Below, piece by piece: positions 1 through 7,993 of a stretch of 17,582 nt of DNA. Numbering within the stretch: position 1 is the stretch's first letter; the number at the start of each line of letters is the position of its first letter. This DNA is from JBBRSC01 sp038245795 (GTDB lineage: Bacteria; Actinomycetota; Acidimicrobiia; Acidimicrobiales; Microtrichaceae), in the NCBI GenBank assembly GCA_038245795.1, contig JBBRSC010000046.1, forward strand, positions 1 to 17,582. The letters are read 5' to 3'. Made by a program: the position numbers and the translations under genes. Under the pieces are notes generated by a model. That model worked only from the letters and a program-made list of their open reading frames with translations. It searched no databases and was not told the DNA's origin.

Positions 1-53
1 CAGGAAACGGACTCCAGTATTTGGCTCGATCCTCGCCCGCGGCTAGCTGGTAG

Positions 54-1493
54 GTGCCGGTGTTGGACACGACCTTGATTTGCCACACACCGTTCGGGGT
101 GGTGATCCTCAGCGTGTCGATAGCACTGGTACTCGTGGCGAGCGGCGACAGCGCCCGGGCGTTGGCTTCGATCGTCGCCGGTGCTTCCGCGATCCTGACC
201 CTGGCAGTGGTCGCATTGCCGACAACGATCGAATTGCTGAGCAACCGCCAGCGTCTGGGCTCGATCTTCGGCCGGACAATTGTTGCGCCACCCGGGCGCC
301 TCTCGTTGTTTGCTCTGACGACAGAGCGTGGATGGCTTGCGACAGCATCGATCGGCGTGGCGATCGCGGCGGTCTTGGTGCTGCTGGTGGGCCGCGGCTG
401 GCGGTTGCGATGGGGATCGCTCGGATGGGTACTCGCGGCGGCGTCGTGGTTGGCGGTCGCCGGTGCCGACCGCGTCTGGCCCGGCGCAGATCTGCCACCC
501 GTTCAGTTGATGTTGGCGCCCGGAGCCATCGGACTGGCGATGAGCATCGGGTTGGGTGTCGCCTCGTTCGACACTGATGTACTTGGCGGCCGATTCGGTT
601 GGCGCCAGATGGCATCGGGGTTCGCCACGGTCGCCTTCGTGGCGGCAACGTTGCCGTTCCTCGGTCATCTCCTCGATGGGCGCTGGGGCCAATCGAGCAC
701 CGATCTGGAAACGACGGTTCGGGCGCTCGAACCGGACGGCACGCCCCAATTTCGTGTGGCGTGGGTTGGACGACGCGATGAACTCCCAACGATCTCGCAG
801 GACCTCCAACGCAACGGGCTCGGTATCGGGCTGACGACCGGCTTCCGACCGACGCCCGATGATCAGACGTCGTCACCATCATCGGTCCAGGAACGAGCGA
901 TCGTCGGACAGATCGCTGCGGCACTCGACGGCGAGAGCCATGCCCTCGGACGAATCCTGGCGGCCCAATCAGTGCAGTACGTGGTGGTCCTCCACGATGC
1001 GGAGGCGCGATCGATCGAGCCAGCGACAGACATCGCCAGCACCATCCGGTCCCTCGGCGAACAACTCGACCTCGAGCCACTGGAAGGGTTCCGGGGGCTC
1101 CGAGTCTTCCGAACGCCACCGGCGAGACCCTTGCGAGCGGTCGCATCGAGAACGGGTGAATCGCTCGGAGATCTGTCGCCGGCCTTCGATGCGGGGCACC
1201 CCCCGTCGTTGTTCACTGGTCAGGCACCCGAGAACAGTTCCGTTATCCTCGGCCTGGGTGGGAGCGACTGGGTGCTCGAAACCCCGTCCTCGACGATCAA
1301 CCCCATCGTTGCCGATGGACGACAACGATTCGACGTTGGCTCCGGAGGGACCGCCTCGCTTCGCTACGACACGCCCGTCCGGTATCGCTTGGCCATCGTC
1401 CTGCAACTCCTCGCCATCGTCGTATTGACGTTGATGGCCCGGGGGCGGACGCCAGCGCGTCCGGGTCGCCGATCGTCAGAGAGCAACTCATGA
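54..1493 (+). CDS. C-terminal membrane half of a large envelope protein (glycosyltransferase-associated type), 5' end uncertain
   Basis: The 479-residue product has about six hydrophobic segments in its first 205 residues (near 13-30, 36-56, 95-113, 122-138, 150-170 and 184-204). A long, probably extracytoplasmic region follows, then one last membrane segment near 445-461 and a basic tail. No catalytic motif is visible. It sits directly before a DUF5719 gene, where actinobacteria commonly carry a large GT2 glycosyltransferase with a polytopic C-terminal part, so I infer that this is that C-terminal part. The GTG at 54 immediately follows an in-frame TAG at 51-53, and no convincing ribosome site is visible. 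The first residues before the first membrane segment look unnatural, so the true start could be a later GTG, or the gene may be broken or split. The stop overlaps the next start as ATGA. Coding is secure; the function is not. Confidence 0.6.
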   Translation: MPVLDTTLICHTPFGVVILSVSIALVLVASGDSARALASIVAGASAILTLAVVALPTTIELLSNRQRLGSIFGRTIVAPPGRLSLFALTTERGWLATASIGVAIAAVLVLLVGRGWRLRWGSLGWVLAAASWLAVAGADRVWPGADLPPVQLMLAPGAIGLAMSIGLGVASFDTDVLGGRFGWRQMASGFATVAFVAATLPFLGHLLDGRWGQSSTDLETTVRALEPDGTPQFRVAWVGRRDELPTISQDLQRNGLGIGLTTGFRPTPDDQTSSPSSVQERAIVGQIAAALDGESHALGRILAAQSVQYVVVLHDAEARSIEPATDIASTIRSLGEQLDLEPLEGFRGLRVFRTPPARPLRAVASRTGESLGDLSPAFDAGHPPSLFTGQAPENSSVILGLGGSDWVLETPSSTINPIVADGRQRFDVGSGGTASLRYDTPVRYRLAIVLQLLAIVVLTLMARGRTPARPGRRSSESNS

Positions 1494-3019
1494 TGCGACG
1501 TGTCCTCGTCCTCATCGGTGTGGTCGTTGCTGTTGCGCTGTCGGTGTGGCTCCTCCCGACCGAGGCGGCGATCACGGCCACCGTCGATCTGGAACGCGCT
1601 GTGACCTCGCTGGCGGGCACGACCGGGGCGGCGGATTCGGTCTGGATGTGTGCCGCTGCACAGTCGAGCGCGACGACCCCGGGCCGCCACGTGATCACCA
1701 TCAGCAATCCGTCGTCGGCGTCGGTGAGCGCCAAGGTCACGAGTTATCTCCCTCCGGCCGCCGATGGGCGTCGGCCGGACCCGGTCTCCATTGAGGTGGC
1801 CGTCGCGGCGTTGAGCGTCGTTGCGTTGGGGGCGGAGCAATTCGCCGGGGGGGAACCGGGATCGGTCACGGTCGAGGCACCGACCCAGGTCGTCGTCTCG
1901 CACCGGATCTTCGCCGACTCCCTCGCCGACGAGGCCCCGTGTGCATCCAGCGGATCGAATCGATGGTTCTTTCCGTCGGCGAATTCCCAGCTCGGCGGAT
2001 CGGCGCGACTCTGGATCTTCAACCCGTTCTCGTCCGACGCCAGCATCAAGTTCACTGCAACGACCGATGGTGCAGTGCTCGATCTCAAGAGTCTCGGCGG
2101 GGTCGTGATTCCGGCACGCAGTACCCGCGTCGTCGAGCTGGGCGACGCGGTGCAACGTCGCGATCAGTTCGCCGTCGCGCTCGAATCCCGCGGGGCCAGC
2201 GTGGTGGCCGAATTGGTCGAAACGACCGACGGCACGAAGCTTCCTGATGGAGCAGTTCAATCGAAGGGGATCAGGATTCAACCCGGCATCGGATCTACTG
2301 CCAGCCGAATCCTCTTTGCCGATGGCGAGGGTGTCGACGGCGTGGGGGAGCGGATCTGGGTCTTCAACCCCAATCCGGATCCCATCACCGTCACGGTGTC
2401 CGTTCGCCCCGACGACGCATCGCCAGATGTGTACCCGGAGCCGTTCCAGGTGGAACTCGACGGCTTGCGATACCAACTGATCGATCTCGCGGCGGAGAGC
2501 CGCCTGCCCCCGACCGGGCGACGCACGATCACGGTCGAGACCGACGCTCCCGGCGGAGTGGTTGCGACCCGGGTATTGACCGTCCTCGGCCAATCGGGAT
2601 GGCCGCTGACGAGTGGAACGGCCAGTTCCATTGGCGCACATGTGGCCGCAACGCAATGGATGCTCGCCCGCGTCGACGGTGCCGACGCCGGGCGGTCGAT
2701 ATTGAGGATCGTGAACACGTCGCCGGACTCCATTGCCGTGGTCACGCTCACGGTGATCACCAACGGTGCCGAGAATCCAGCTGGCAGCGTTGCCCGCGTC
2801 GAGGTTCCGCCGGGCCGCGCTCAGACCGTCGACATCGGTTCGGTGGTGGTCGGGGATGCCCCCGCCATGATGCGGATCGTCGCCTCATCCCCGGTGGTCG
2901 TGGACCGACGCGCGTTCGGCGCATCCAACGGCGATCTCTGGACGACGACGGCCATTGCGGTCCGCGGTTCGCTCTCGAGGCTCGATCCGCTGCCAAGAGG
3001 GCTCGGAGCGGGCAAGTGA
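1490..3019 (+). CDS. DUF5719-family exported repeat protein
   Basis: The 509-residue product starts with a signal or anchor segment (residues 1-26, basic MMRR then hydrophobic) followed by an all-beta-looking exported body. Four related units of about 105-115 residues can be seen. Each opens with an aromatic-rich strand (VWMC at 51, RWFFP at 158, RILFA at 273, QWMLA at 389). Three continue into an R-x-x-I/V-x-N motif (LWIFNP, IWVFNP, LRIVN), and each closes with a VVV-x-x-R/E-like strand (near 134, 238, 357 and 469). DUF5719 proteins accompany the membrane glycosyltransferase next to DUF3499 and phosphomannomutase genes in many actinobacteria; the function is unknown. The ATG at 1490 overlaps the previous stop (ATGA), with AGAGAG upstream, which suggests translational coupling. 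The end overlaps the next start (GTGA). Two cysteines (54 and 151) lie in the exported part. Confidence 0.75.
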   Translation: MMRRVLVLIGVVVAVALSVWLLPTEAAITATVDLERAVTSLAGTTGAADSVWMCAAAQSSATTPGRHVITISNPSSASVSAKVTSYLPPAADGRRPDPVSIEVAVAALSVVALGAEQFAGGEPGSVTVEAPTQVVVSHRIFADSLADEAPCASSGSNRWFFPSANSQLGGSARLWIFNPFSSDASIKFTATTDGAVLDLKSLGGVVIPARSTRVVELGDAVQRRDQFAVALESRGASVVAELVETTDGTKLPDGAVQSKGIRIQPGIGSTASRILFADGEGVDGVGERIWVFNPNPDPITVTVSVRPDDASPDVYPEPFQVELDGLRYQLIDLAAESRLPPTGRRTITVETDAPGGVVATRVLTVLGQSGWPLTSGTASSIGAHVAATQWMLARVDGADAGRSILRIVNTSPDSIAVVTLTVITNGAENPAGSVARVEVPPGRAQTVDIGSVVVGDAPAMMRIVASSPVVVDRRAFGASNGDLWTTTAIAVRGSLSRLDPLPRGLGAGK

Positions 3020-3492
3020 TTCTTCGACTCGCCGTCGTCGCCGGCGTCGTGCTCGTCGCGGCGCTCGCGGCCGTGATCCTGCAGCGGCGCCGACCGTCGG
3101 CGCCCACCAATCCTTCTGCCTATGTGGCGCCCGCCCAACTCGATCGCCATGACTTCGATGATCCCCATTCTCCGTGGCTGGTCGCCGTGTTCACATCTGC
3201 CACGTGTCAGAGCTGCAGTGATGTCTGGGGTAAGGCCGCGCTGCTCCGGTCCGATGACGTGGCCGCCATGAACGTCGAGGTCGGCGATCGACCAGAACTG
3301 CATGATCGGTACGGGATCGAGGCAGTACCGATCACCGTGCTCGCGGACGCCGACGGCGTGGTGCGACGCTCGTTCGTTGGGCCGGTCAGCTCCACGCACT
3401 TGTGGGGCGCAATGGCAGAACTGCGCTCCCCGGGCTCCGTGCCCGAAAATTGCGGCGTGGCGGTCGAACCCGACGCAGCTGATCCAGGCTGA
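3016..3492 (+). CDS. Membrane-anchored thioredoxin-fold protein
   Basis: The 158-residue product has an N-terminal membrane segment (about residues 5-22) followed by QRRR and then a compact thioredoxin-like domain. The redox motif is CQSC at 64-67, in the context VAVFTSATCQSC. The cis-proline motif of the fold is visible as VPITV at 104-108. Such proteins reduce, oxidise or isomerise thiols; the direction cannot be read from the sequence. The arginines after the membrane segment favour a cytoplasmic domain by the positive-inside rule, which would argue against a role in exported disulfides, but one short helix is weak evidence. The GTG start overlaps the stop of the DUF5719 gene (GTGA), so the two are probably co-translated. 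It ends 29 bp from the convergent ftsH stop, and no clear terminator is visible between them. Confidence 0.75.
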   Translation: MILRLAVVAGVVLVAALAAVILQRRRPSAPTNPSAYVAPAQLDRHDFDDPHSPWLVAVFTSATCQSCSDVWGKAALLRSDDVAAMNVEVGDRPELHDRYGIEAVPITVLADADGVVRRSFVGPVSSTHLWGAMAELRSPGSVPENCGVAVEPDAADPG

Positions 3493-3521
3493 GCCGGAAA
3501 CTGAAGAATCGGAAGCGTCGC

Positions 3522-5519
3522 TCAGGCGGGAGCGGTTCCGAATCCGGGCTGACCCCAGACCGGCGGCGAAGCGGGCGCTGGCCGCTGATCCTCGAGGGGT
3601 GCGAAGACCGGTGCTGGCGTCACCGGCGCAGGTGGCGGTGACGGTGCCCACGAGGTGTCCTCGGGGCGGATGCCTTGGCGGCCGAGCTCGACGAGGCGGT
3701 GGACCTCGGTGCCGGAGATGGTCTCGTGCTCGAGGAGACCTCGGGCCACCATGTCCAACGAGTTGCGATACTCGGTGAGCACCTCCTCGCAACGTGTCTC
3801 GCACTGGCGCAAAATCACCTCGACTTCTTCGTCGATGACGCGAGCAGTCTCGTCGGAGTAGTCGCGGGTGGTCATCAGGTCGTCGCCGAGAAACACAGCG
3901 CCCTGGGAACCCCAGGCCATTGGGCCGACGCGCTTGCTCATGCCCCATTCGCGCACCATCTTCTTGGCGCGTTCGGTGCTCACGACCAGGTCGTTGTTGG
4001 CACCGGTCGACACCACTCCGAAGACGAGCTTCTCAGCGATGCGGCCGCCCATCGCCACCACGATCGATTCCTCGAGATAGTCCTGATCGTAGGAGTGTCG
4101 TTCCTCGGCGGGGAGCTGCTGGGTCACGCCAAGCGCCATACCGATCGGAAGGATCGTGACCTTGTGCAATGGATCGGCGTGAGGAAGAACAGCGGCACAC
4201 AATGCGTGGCCGGCCTCGTGGTAGGCGGTCAATTCCTTCTCTCGATCGGAGAGGACCATCGATTCGCGACGCGCGCCCATGAGGACCCGATCTCGGGCGT
4301 ACTCGAAGTCGTCGTTGGAGACGGTCTGCTTACCGCTACGAACTGCGTGCAGAGCGGCCTCGTTGACAAGGTTGGACAGATCAGCGCCGGACATGCCGGG
4401 CGTACCTCGGGCCACGATGTCGAGATCCAGGTCAGTCGCCATTCTCTTGTGAAGTACGTGAACATCGAGGATCTTGCGTCGGTCCTCCAGCTCGGGCAGC
4501 GGAACAACAACCTGACGATCGAATCGGCCGGGGCGCAAGAGCGCCGGATCGAGGATGTCGGGGCGGTTCGTGGCCGCCATCATGACGATGCCTTCGGTGG
4601 CCTCGAAGCCGTCCATCTCCGACAACATCTGGTTCAGGGTCTGCTCACGTTCGTCGTGCCCACCGCCCAGCCCGGCGCCGCGCTTGCGGCCGATGGAATC
4701 GATTTCGTCGACGAAAATGATGGCTTTGCCCATCTTGCGGGCTGACTCGAAAAGATCGCGGACTCGGCTGGCGCCGACTCCGACGAACATCTCCATGAAG
4801 TCCGATCCTGAGACTGACAGAAACGGCACACCGGCCTCGCCCGCAACGGCGCGAGCGATCAGTGTCTTGCCAGTTCCTGGCGGCCCCACGAGCAGGATGC
4901 CTTTCGGAATTCGCGCGCCAATGGCGGCGAAGCGATCGGGTTCCTTCAGGAAGTCGACGACCTCTTTGATTTCCGACTTGACGCCCTCGTAGCCAGCCAC
5001 ATCGGCAAAGGTCGTCGCAGGCCGCTCCGAGGAGTAGGTCTTGGCCTTGGACCGACCGATTGACATGATCCCCGACATCTGGCCCTGGGCGCGGCGCTGC
5101 ATCCAGACGAAGAAGCCGACCAGCAGCAACACCGGCAGCAAGAGCGGGAGGAACGTGGTGAGGAACGATTGCTGGGGACCCTGGAACTCGAGCTTGGCAC
5201 CGGAGGCCTTGATGCGTTCGAGGTCGGTGTCGGGAGGCGTGAGGGGGCCGGTGGTGGAGAAGGTCTGTCCGGACTTGTAGGTGCCAGAAATGGTGCCGTC
5301 GTAGGTCGTCCAGACCAGTTCCTTGACCTGCTTGTCGTTGGCTGACGCCAAGAACTCGCTGTACGAAATCGACTGGCCCGACGAACGATCGAAGAGCAGC
5401 GACGACATGAGGACCACAACGACCACGCCGAACAACACCCAGAGCGACCACCGTGGAAGACCTTGGTCAAGGCGACCGCCAGATCGCTGCGGAGGCGTGG
5501 AAGGGGGGTCAGATGCCAT
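3522..5519 (-). CDS. ftsH: ATP-dependent zinc metalloprotease FtsH
   Basis: FtsH is a membrane-bound hexameric AAA+ protease that extracts and degrades membrane proteins and some soluble regulators. The 665-residue product is of normal length. It has a membrane segment near 24-43, an FtsH extracellular domain (SYSEFL at 52), and a second membrane segment near 120-139. The AAA module has Walker A GPPGTGKT at 212-219, Walker B IIFVDEID at 267-274 and the second region of homology near 317-336. The peptidase zinc site HEAGH is at 434-438, with the distal ligand probably Asp510 in STGANND. The C-terminus is a Pro/Ala-rich tail of about 50 residues. All catalytic residues are present. The start ATG at 5519 has a TAGGCT -10-like box six bases upstream, so the mRNA is probably leaderless. 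It is transcribed against its plus-strand neighbours and has its own promoter. Confidence 0.97.
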   Translation of the reverse strand: MASDPPSTPPQRSGGRLDQGLPRWSLWVLFGVVVVVLMSSLLFDRSSGQSISYSEFLASANDKQVKELVWTTYDGTISGTYKSGQTFSTTGPLTPPDTDLERIKASGAKLEFQGPQQSFLTTFLPLLLPVLLLVGFFVWMQRRAQGQMSGIMSIGRSKAKTYSSERPATTFADVAGYEGVKSEIKEVVDFLKEPDRFAAIGARIPKGILLVGPPGTGKTLIARAVAGEAGVPFLSVSGSDFMEMFVGVGASRVRDLFESARKMGKAIIFVDEIDSIGRKRGAGLGGGHDEREQTLNQMLSEMDGFEATEGIVMMAATNRPDILDPALLRPGRFDRQVVVPLPELEDRRKILDVHVLHKRMATDLDLDIVARGTPGMSGADLSNLVNEAALHAVRSGKQTVSNDDFEYARDRVLMGARRESMVLSDREKELTAYHEAGHALCAAVLPHADPLHKVTILPIGMALGVTQQLPAEERHSYDQDYLEESIVVAMGGRIAEKLVFGVVSTGANNDLVVSTERAKKMVREWGMSKRVGPMAWGSQGAVFLGDDLMTTRDYSDETARVIDEEVEVILRQCETRCEEVLTEYRNSLDMVARGLLEHETISGTEVHRLVELGRQGIRPEDTSWAPSPPPAPVTPAPVFAPLEDQRPAPASPPVWGQPGFGTAPA

Positions 5520-5525
5520 GACGAC

Positions 5526-5531
5526 AGCCTA
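5526..5531 (-). promoter_or_regulatory. Putative -10 box for leaderless ftsH transcript
   Basis: On the minus strand the hexamer TAGGCT ends six bases before the ftsH ATG, so transcription would begin at or very near the start codon. No Shine-Dalgarno sequence fits between them. Leaderless mRNAs with a TANNNT box at this distance are common in actinobacteria. No good -35 is seen at the usual 17-bp distance. A TTGTC lies 12 bases upstream of the box, too close for a standard sigma-70 promoter. Confidence 0.5.
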
Positions 5532-5642
5532 GAAGCCTCATGCGACAATTCCCCATCATGGTCGTCGACGCGCCGCGGAGTTCTCGCCGAGTCCTTCGAA
5601 GTTCTGTGTGGAGCTCCAACGGCAGGCGATCGAAGGGTGTAC

Positions 5643-5921
5643 ATGTGTGTCGCTGTTCTTGGTTCGTCGCGAGCTACGTTGGCGGACGTGACTCGATGTT
5701 GTGCTCGCCCCGGGTGTCGCCGATCTGCGATCGCGTCGATGTCGTACTCCTACGCCCAGCGGATTGTGTACGTCACCGATCTCGAGCGCCACGCACATCC
5801 AATGGTCCACGACCTCTGTGAACTCCACGCCGAAGCCACCCGAGCGCCACACGGCTGGACACTCGCGGACCAGCGCAGCGATCTTGAGTCGTTGCTCGGG
5901 CCGCGCGCCATCAGTGCCTAG
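5643..5921 (+). CDS. DUF3499-family small zinc-binding protein
   Basis: The product is a small actinobacterial protein of unknown function. Recognisable family features are the N-terminal TRCCARPGC, the SMSYSYAQR strand, the DLCELHAE motif and APHGW near the end. Cys20, Cys25, Cys59 and His62 (numbered from ATG 5643) are likely zinc ligands. In Streptomyces and Mycobacterium the family sits just upstream of the phosphomannomutase gene; here several genes intervene before manB. The ATG at 5643 has an AAGGG five bases upstream and gives 92 residues. The GTG at 5688 would give 77 residues beginning VTRCC, closer to the usual N-terminus of the family, so the start is open. It is divergent from ftsH and ends 12 bp before the next gene, so the two are probably one operon. 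Confidence 0.8.
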   Translation: MCVAVLGSSRATLADVTRCCARPGCRRSAIASMSYSYAQRIVYVTDLERHAHPMVHDLCELHAEATRAPHGWTLADQRSDLESLLGPRAISA

Positions 5922-5933
5922 GCCCCCGGCGTC

Positions 5934-6650
5934 GTGACATCGCTGCCGGAGCCGCCCGCTGCCGTCAACAGGCAGCCGTCGGATGCTTTGGTCGTCCCGC
6001 GGTGGGGGCTTCCGGACGCTGCCCTTGCCTACGGCATCGCGCTCTTCTGTTCGATCCTGTTGTCGTTCATGGTCGCCGACCCCACGTCGCTGAGCATCTA
6101 CGAGAGTGCCGTGCTCAGCATTCCGTTGTGGATTCTTTCGATCGGCTGCCCCATCTGGGCGACCAGCACCAAAGGGAATGGACCACGGATCGATCTCGGC
6201 CTCGACATCCGTTGGGTGGACATCCCCATCGGACTGGTCGGCGGTGCAGTGGCGCAGCTCACTCTGCCGTTCGTGTACGAACTCTTTGTGAACCGTGCCA
6301 CGCTCGATCGGTTGGATGACCCGGCGCGCAAGCTCGTGGATTCGGCGCCATCGACCATGGGCAAGGTGGTGCTTGTGGTGACGACGGTGCTCGTGGCCCC
6401 GATTGCGGAGGAGCTGTTTTATCGGGGCCTTGTCGGCCGCAGCTTTGAACGACTGGTTCCCCGATGGTTCGCGATGGTGATCACCGCCGCCATCTTCGGC
6501 GCCATACATTTCCAGCCGCTGCAATTCGCTGGCCTCTTCGGGTTCGGCCTGATCCTGGGAACCATGTCGGTGCTGACCCGCAGGCTCGGCGCGGGGATGG
6601 TGGCCCACATGGCGTTCAACGGGGTGGCCATGTGGAGCTTGCTCCGCTAG
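5934..6650 (+). CDS. CPBP-family (CAAX/type II prenyl protease-like) intramembrane metalloprotease
   Basis: The 238-residue polytopic membrane protein carries the Abi/CPBP signatures: EELFYRG at 159-165 (EExxxR motif), FGAIHF with His192, and AHMAFN with His225 and Asn229. These match the glutamate, arginine and histidine pattern of CAAX prenyl protease 2-like enzymes. Hydrophobic segments lie near 28-47, 57-73, 98-117, 145-157, 177-192 and 197-213. Bacterial members are putative membrane-embedded proteases; the substrate is unknown and cannot be inferred here. The GTG start at 5934 is 12 bp after the DUF3499 stop, which suggests co-transcription. The last codons (MWSLLR) lie in a 30-bp partial duplication that continues past the stop codon. 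Confidence 0.85.
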   Translation: MTSLPEPPAAVNRQPSDALVVPRWGLPDAALAYGIALFCSILLSFMVADPTSLSIYESAVLSIPLWILSIGCPIWATSTKGNGPRIDLGLDIRWVDIPIGLVGGAVAQLTLPFVYELFVNRATLDRLDDPARKLVDSAPSTMGKVVLVVTTVLVAPIAEELFYRGLVGRSFERLVPRWFAMVITAAIFGAIHFQPLQFAGLFGFGLILGTMSVLTRRLGAGMVAHMAFNGVAMWSLLR

Positions 6651-6677
6651 GGGGTGTGGTTGTGGAGCTTGCTCCGC
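6631..6677 (+). repeat. Partial 30-bp tandem duplication with two identical hairpins
   Basis: The 17-mer TGTGGAGCTTGCTCCGC occurs at 6631-6647 and again at 6661-6677, exactly 30 bp apart. Each copy can fold as GUGGAG-CUUG-CUCCGC (six pairs, one of them G-U). The first copy encodes the C-terminus of the CPBP protein and the second lies after its stop, in the same reading phase. The region lies between two convergent genes, so a terminator role is possible, but there is no U tract. Confidence 0.7.
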
Positions 6678-6724
6678 CGGGAAACCAGACCCAGTTGGCG
6701 TCGATCTGACCTTGCCGGTCAACA

Positions 6725-7978
6725 TCACGTGGCCCCATGGCCGTTCGCTTGGTGTTGATGGCGCGCACGGTGGCATCGAGAACAGCGCAGCTTCGTCTCC
6801 TCGACCAACGTTCGACCCGTCTGATTGAAATCGGGCTCGTGGTCGTATTCCAGAAAGTCGCTGTCACCACAGTCAACACAGCATCGATCGCGTTCCTTGA
6901 CCACCCGCTTCTGTCGGTCGGTGTGATGACGATGCCGACCCGACACATTGATCGGATGACACTCGGCGTCGTGGATCATTGCTCGCAGCATGGCCCCCGA
7001 CGCAATCCGTTCCGCGACCGACCCCGATATCGGGGTCCCGTCGTCAAGGGTGCAACCGTCGCCACGCACGTGAACGATCATCTCCGCCGCGACCCCGGAG
7101 GTGGTTCCGTGCCCTTCGAGAACGCCGATCAACGCGTCGATCCGCTGTTGCGCCAACGACAACCACACAGGCTGGACGTCGTCTGGCCGTCCGTTTGCGT
7201 GAGCGCCCATCGCTGGGCGGGAAGTTCCGTCATCGCCGCTACCCGAGTCGCCGTCCGTGCCTCCGCCGGAGCCTCCACGTGAACACTCGTCGTGAGATCC
7301 ACGCGACCTGGTCGCGTGGATCTCACCGGGCGTGGCTGAATCGCGGCCGTCGCGACGCTTCATCTCGGCGTCGACGACCGGCCCCAACACCGCAAACTGT
7401 TCTGGTGTCATCCGCAGCGATGCCGTGACCATCCCGTCTGGTTCGACCCGATACCGCAATCCACGCTCGCGTCGATGCAGTCGGTTGCGAGTTTCGTCGT
7501 CCTCGTTGCGGAGCGACCACGCGGCAAGGACTGCTCCCATCTGCCCCGCCGATGTTCGTTCTGCCAACACCGACAACTCCGCGACATTCTCAACCGTTGC
7601 CAATCGGGTCAGCGCTCGCACCTTCGTGAACGACAGTCGGCGGCGATCCATGAGCTCGCCGAGCAGCGGCATTGCCCGGATTGCACGACCCACACGCAAC
7701 CATTCACGTGCAGTGCACACCTCAACGTCGAGGGCGCCGGACACCCAATGAGCGCAGGTCGCTGAGCCGTCGAACGCCCACTCACCCGAGTCGTCCAGCT
7801 CGACGACGACCCGCACGAGCCCAGCCAACGACATTGCCCACCGCTGGCCAACCTCCGCAACCTTGCCCCGCAAGCCCGTGTTCGATTGGCCCTGACCAAT
7901 CCGGCTCGTGGCGACTGAGCGACGGACTCCGCCTTCGGCCAAGCCCGCGTCGGGAACTGCAGCAACTGAAACGTTCAT
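6725..7978 (-). CDS. DUF222 / HNH endonuclease-like protein
   Basis: The 417-residue product has the actinobacterial DUF222 architecture (the 13E12-type family). The helical N-terminal part carries AHWVSGALDVE near 76-86, AREWLRVGRAI near 90-100 and SFTKVRALTRLA near 116-127. The C-terminal HNH-like zinc domain has CCVDC at 366-370, EYDHE at 377-381, and CSRCHRARH at 399-407. The usual Asn of the HNH core is not obvious, so nuclease activity is uncertain. Between about residues 208 and 268 lies a Gly/Ser/Asp-rich linker, longer than I expect for the family, containing a perfect inverted repeat at DNA level (residues 218-229). The ATG at 7978 is chosen because AAGGTGG lies seven bases upstream; a TTG at 8086 would add 36 unconvincing residues. 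These genes are multicopy and accessory in many actinobacteria. It is convergent with the CPBP gene. Confidence 0.85.
   Translation of the reverse strand: MNVSVAAVPDAGLAEGGVRRSVATSRIGQGQSNTGLRGKVAEVGQRWAMSLAGLVRVVVELDDSGEWAFDGSATCAHWVSGALDVEVCTAREWLRVGRAIRAMPLLGELMDRRRLSFTKVRALTRLATVENVAELSVLAERTSAGQMGAVLAAWSLRNEDDETRNRLHRRERGLRYRVEPDGMVTASLRMTPEQFAVLGPVVDAEMKRRDGRDSATPGEIHATRSRGSHDECSRGGSGGGTDGDSGSGDDGTSRPAMGAHANGRPDDVQPVWLSLAQQRIDALIGVLEGHGTTSGVAAEMIVHVRGDGCTLDDGTPISGSVAERIASGAMLRAMIHDAECHPINVSGRHRHHTDRQKRVVKERDRCCVDCGDSDFLEYDHEPDFNQTGRTLVEETKLRCSRCHRARHQHQANGHGAT
7292..7326. repeat. Perfect 16-bp inverted repeat, 3-nt loop, inside the HNH gene
   Basis: GTGAGATCCACGCGAC at 7292-7307 is followed by CTG and then its exact reverse complement at 7311-7326. 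It is read in frame as residues 218-229 (GEIHATRSRGSH) of the HNH protein, in the variable linker between the DUF222 core and the HNH domain. A perfect 16-bp stem by chance in coding sequence is very unlikely. It may be a small palindromic element inserted in frame. Confidence 0.95.
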
Positions 7979-7985
7979 CGTCAAT

Positions 7986-7993
7986 CCACCTTC
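7986..7993 (-). promoter_or_regulatory. Ribosome binding site of the HNH gene
   Basis: The minus strand reads GAAGGTGG, seven bases upstream of the ATG at 7978. This is the best Shine-Dalgarno match near any start in this gene and decides the start over the upstream TTG at 8086. Confidence 0.65.

Noticed and set aside
1364..2656. Long minus-strand frame of 430 residues
   Set aside because: It is antisense to the DUF5719 gene, is rich in Arg and His, and lacks a recognisable domain.
3675..4745. Plus-strand frame of 356 residues opposite ftsH
   Set aside because: ftsH is unmistakable on the minus strand; this frame is its codon-bias shadow.
5463..5642. N-terminal extension of the DUF3499 gene in the same frame
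   Set aside because: It overlaps the ftsH start and its promoter on the other strand, and the extra residues do not look like the family.
5556..6776. Long open frame on the minus strand (406 residues)
   Set aside because: It is antisense to the DUF3499 and CPBP genes, which have clear family motifs. Its low-complexity Arg/His-rich product is typical of a GC-rich shadow frame.
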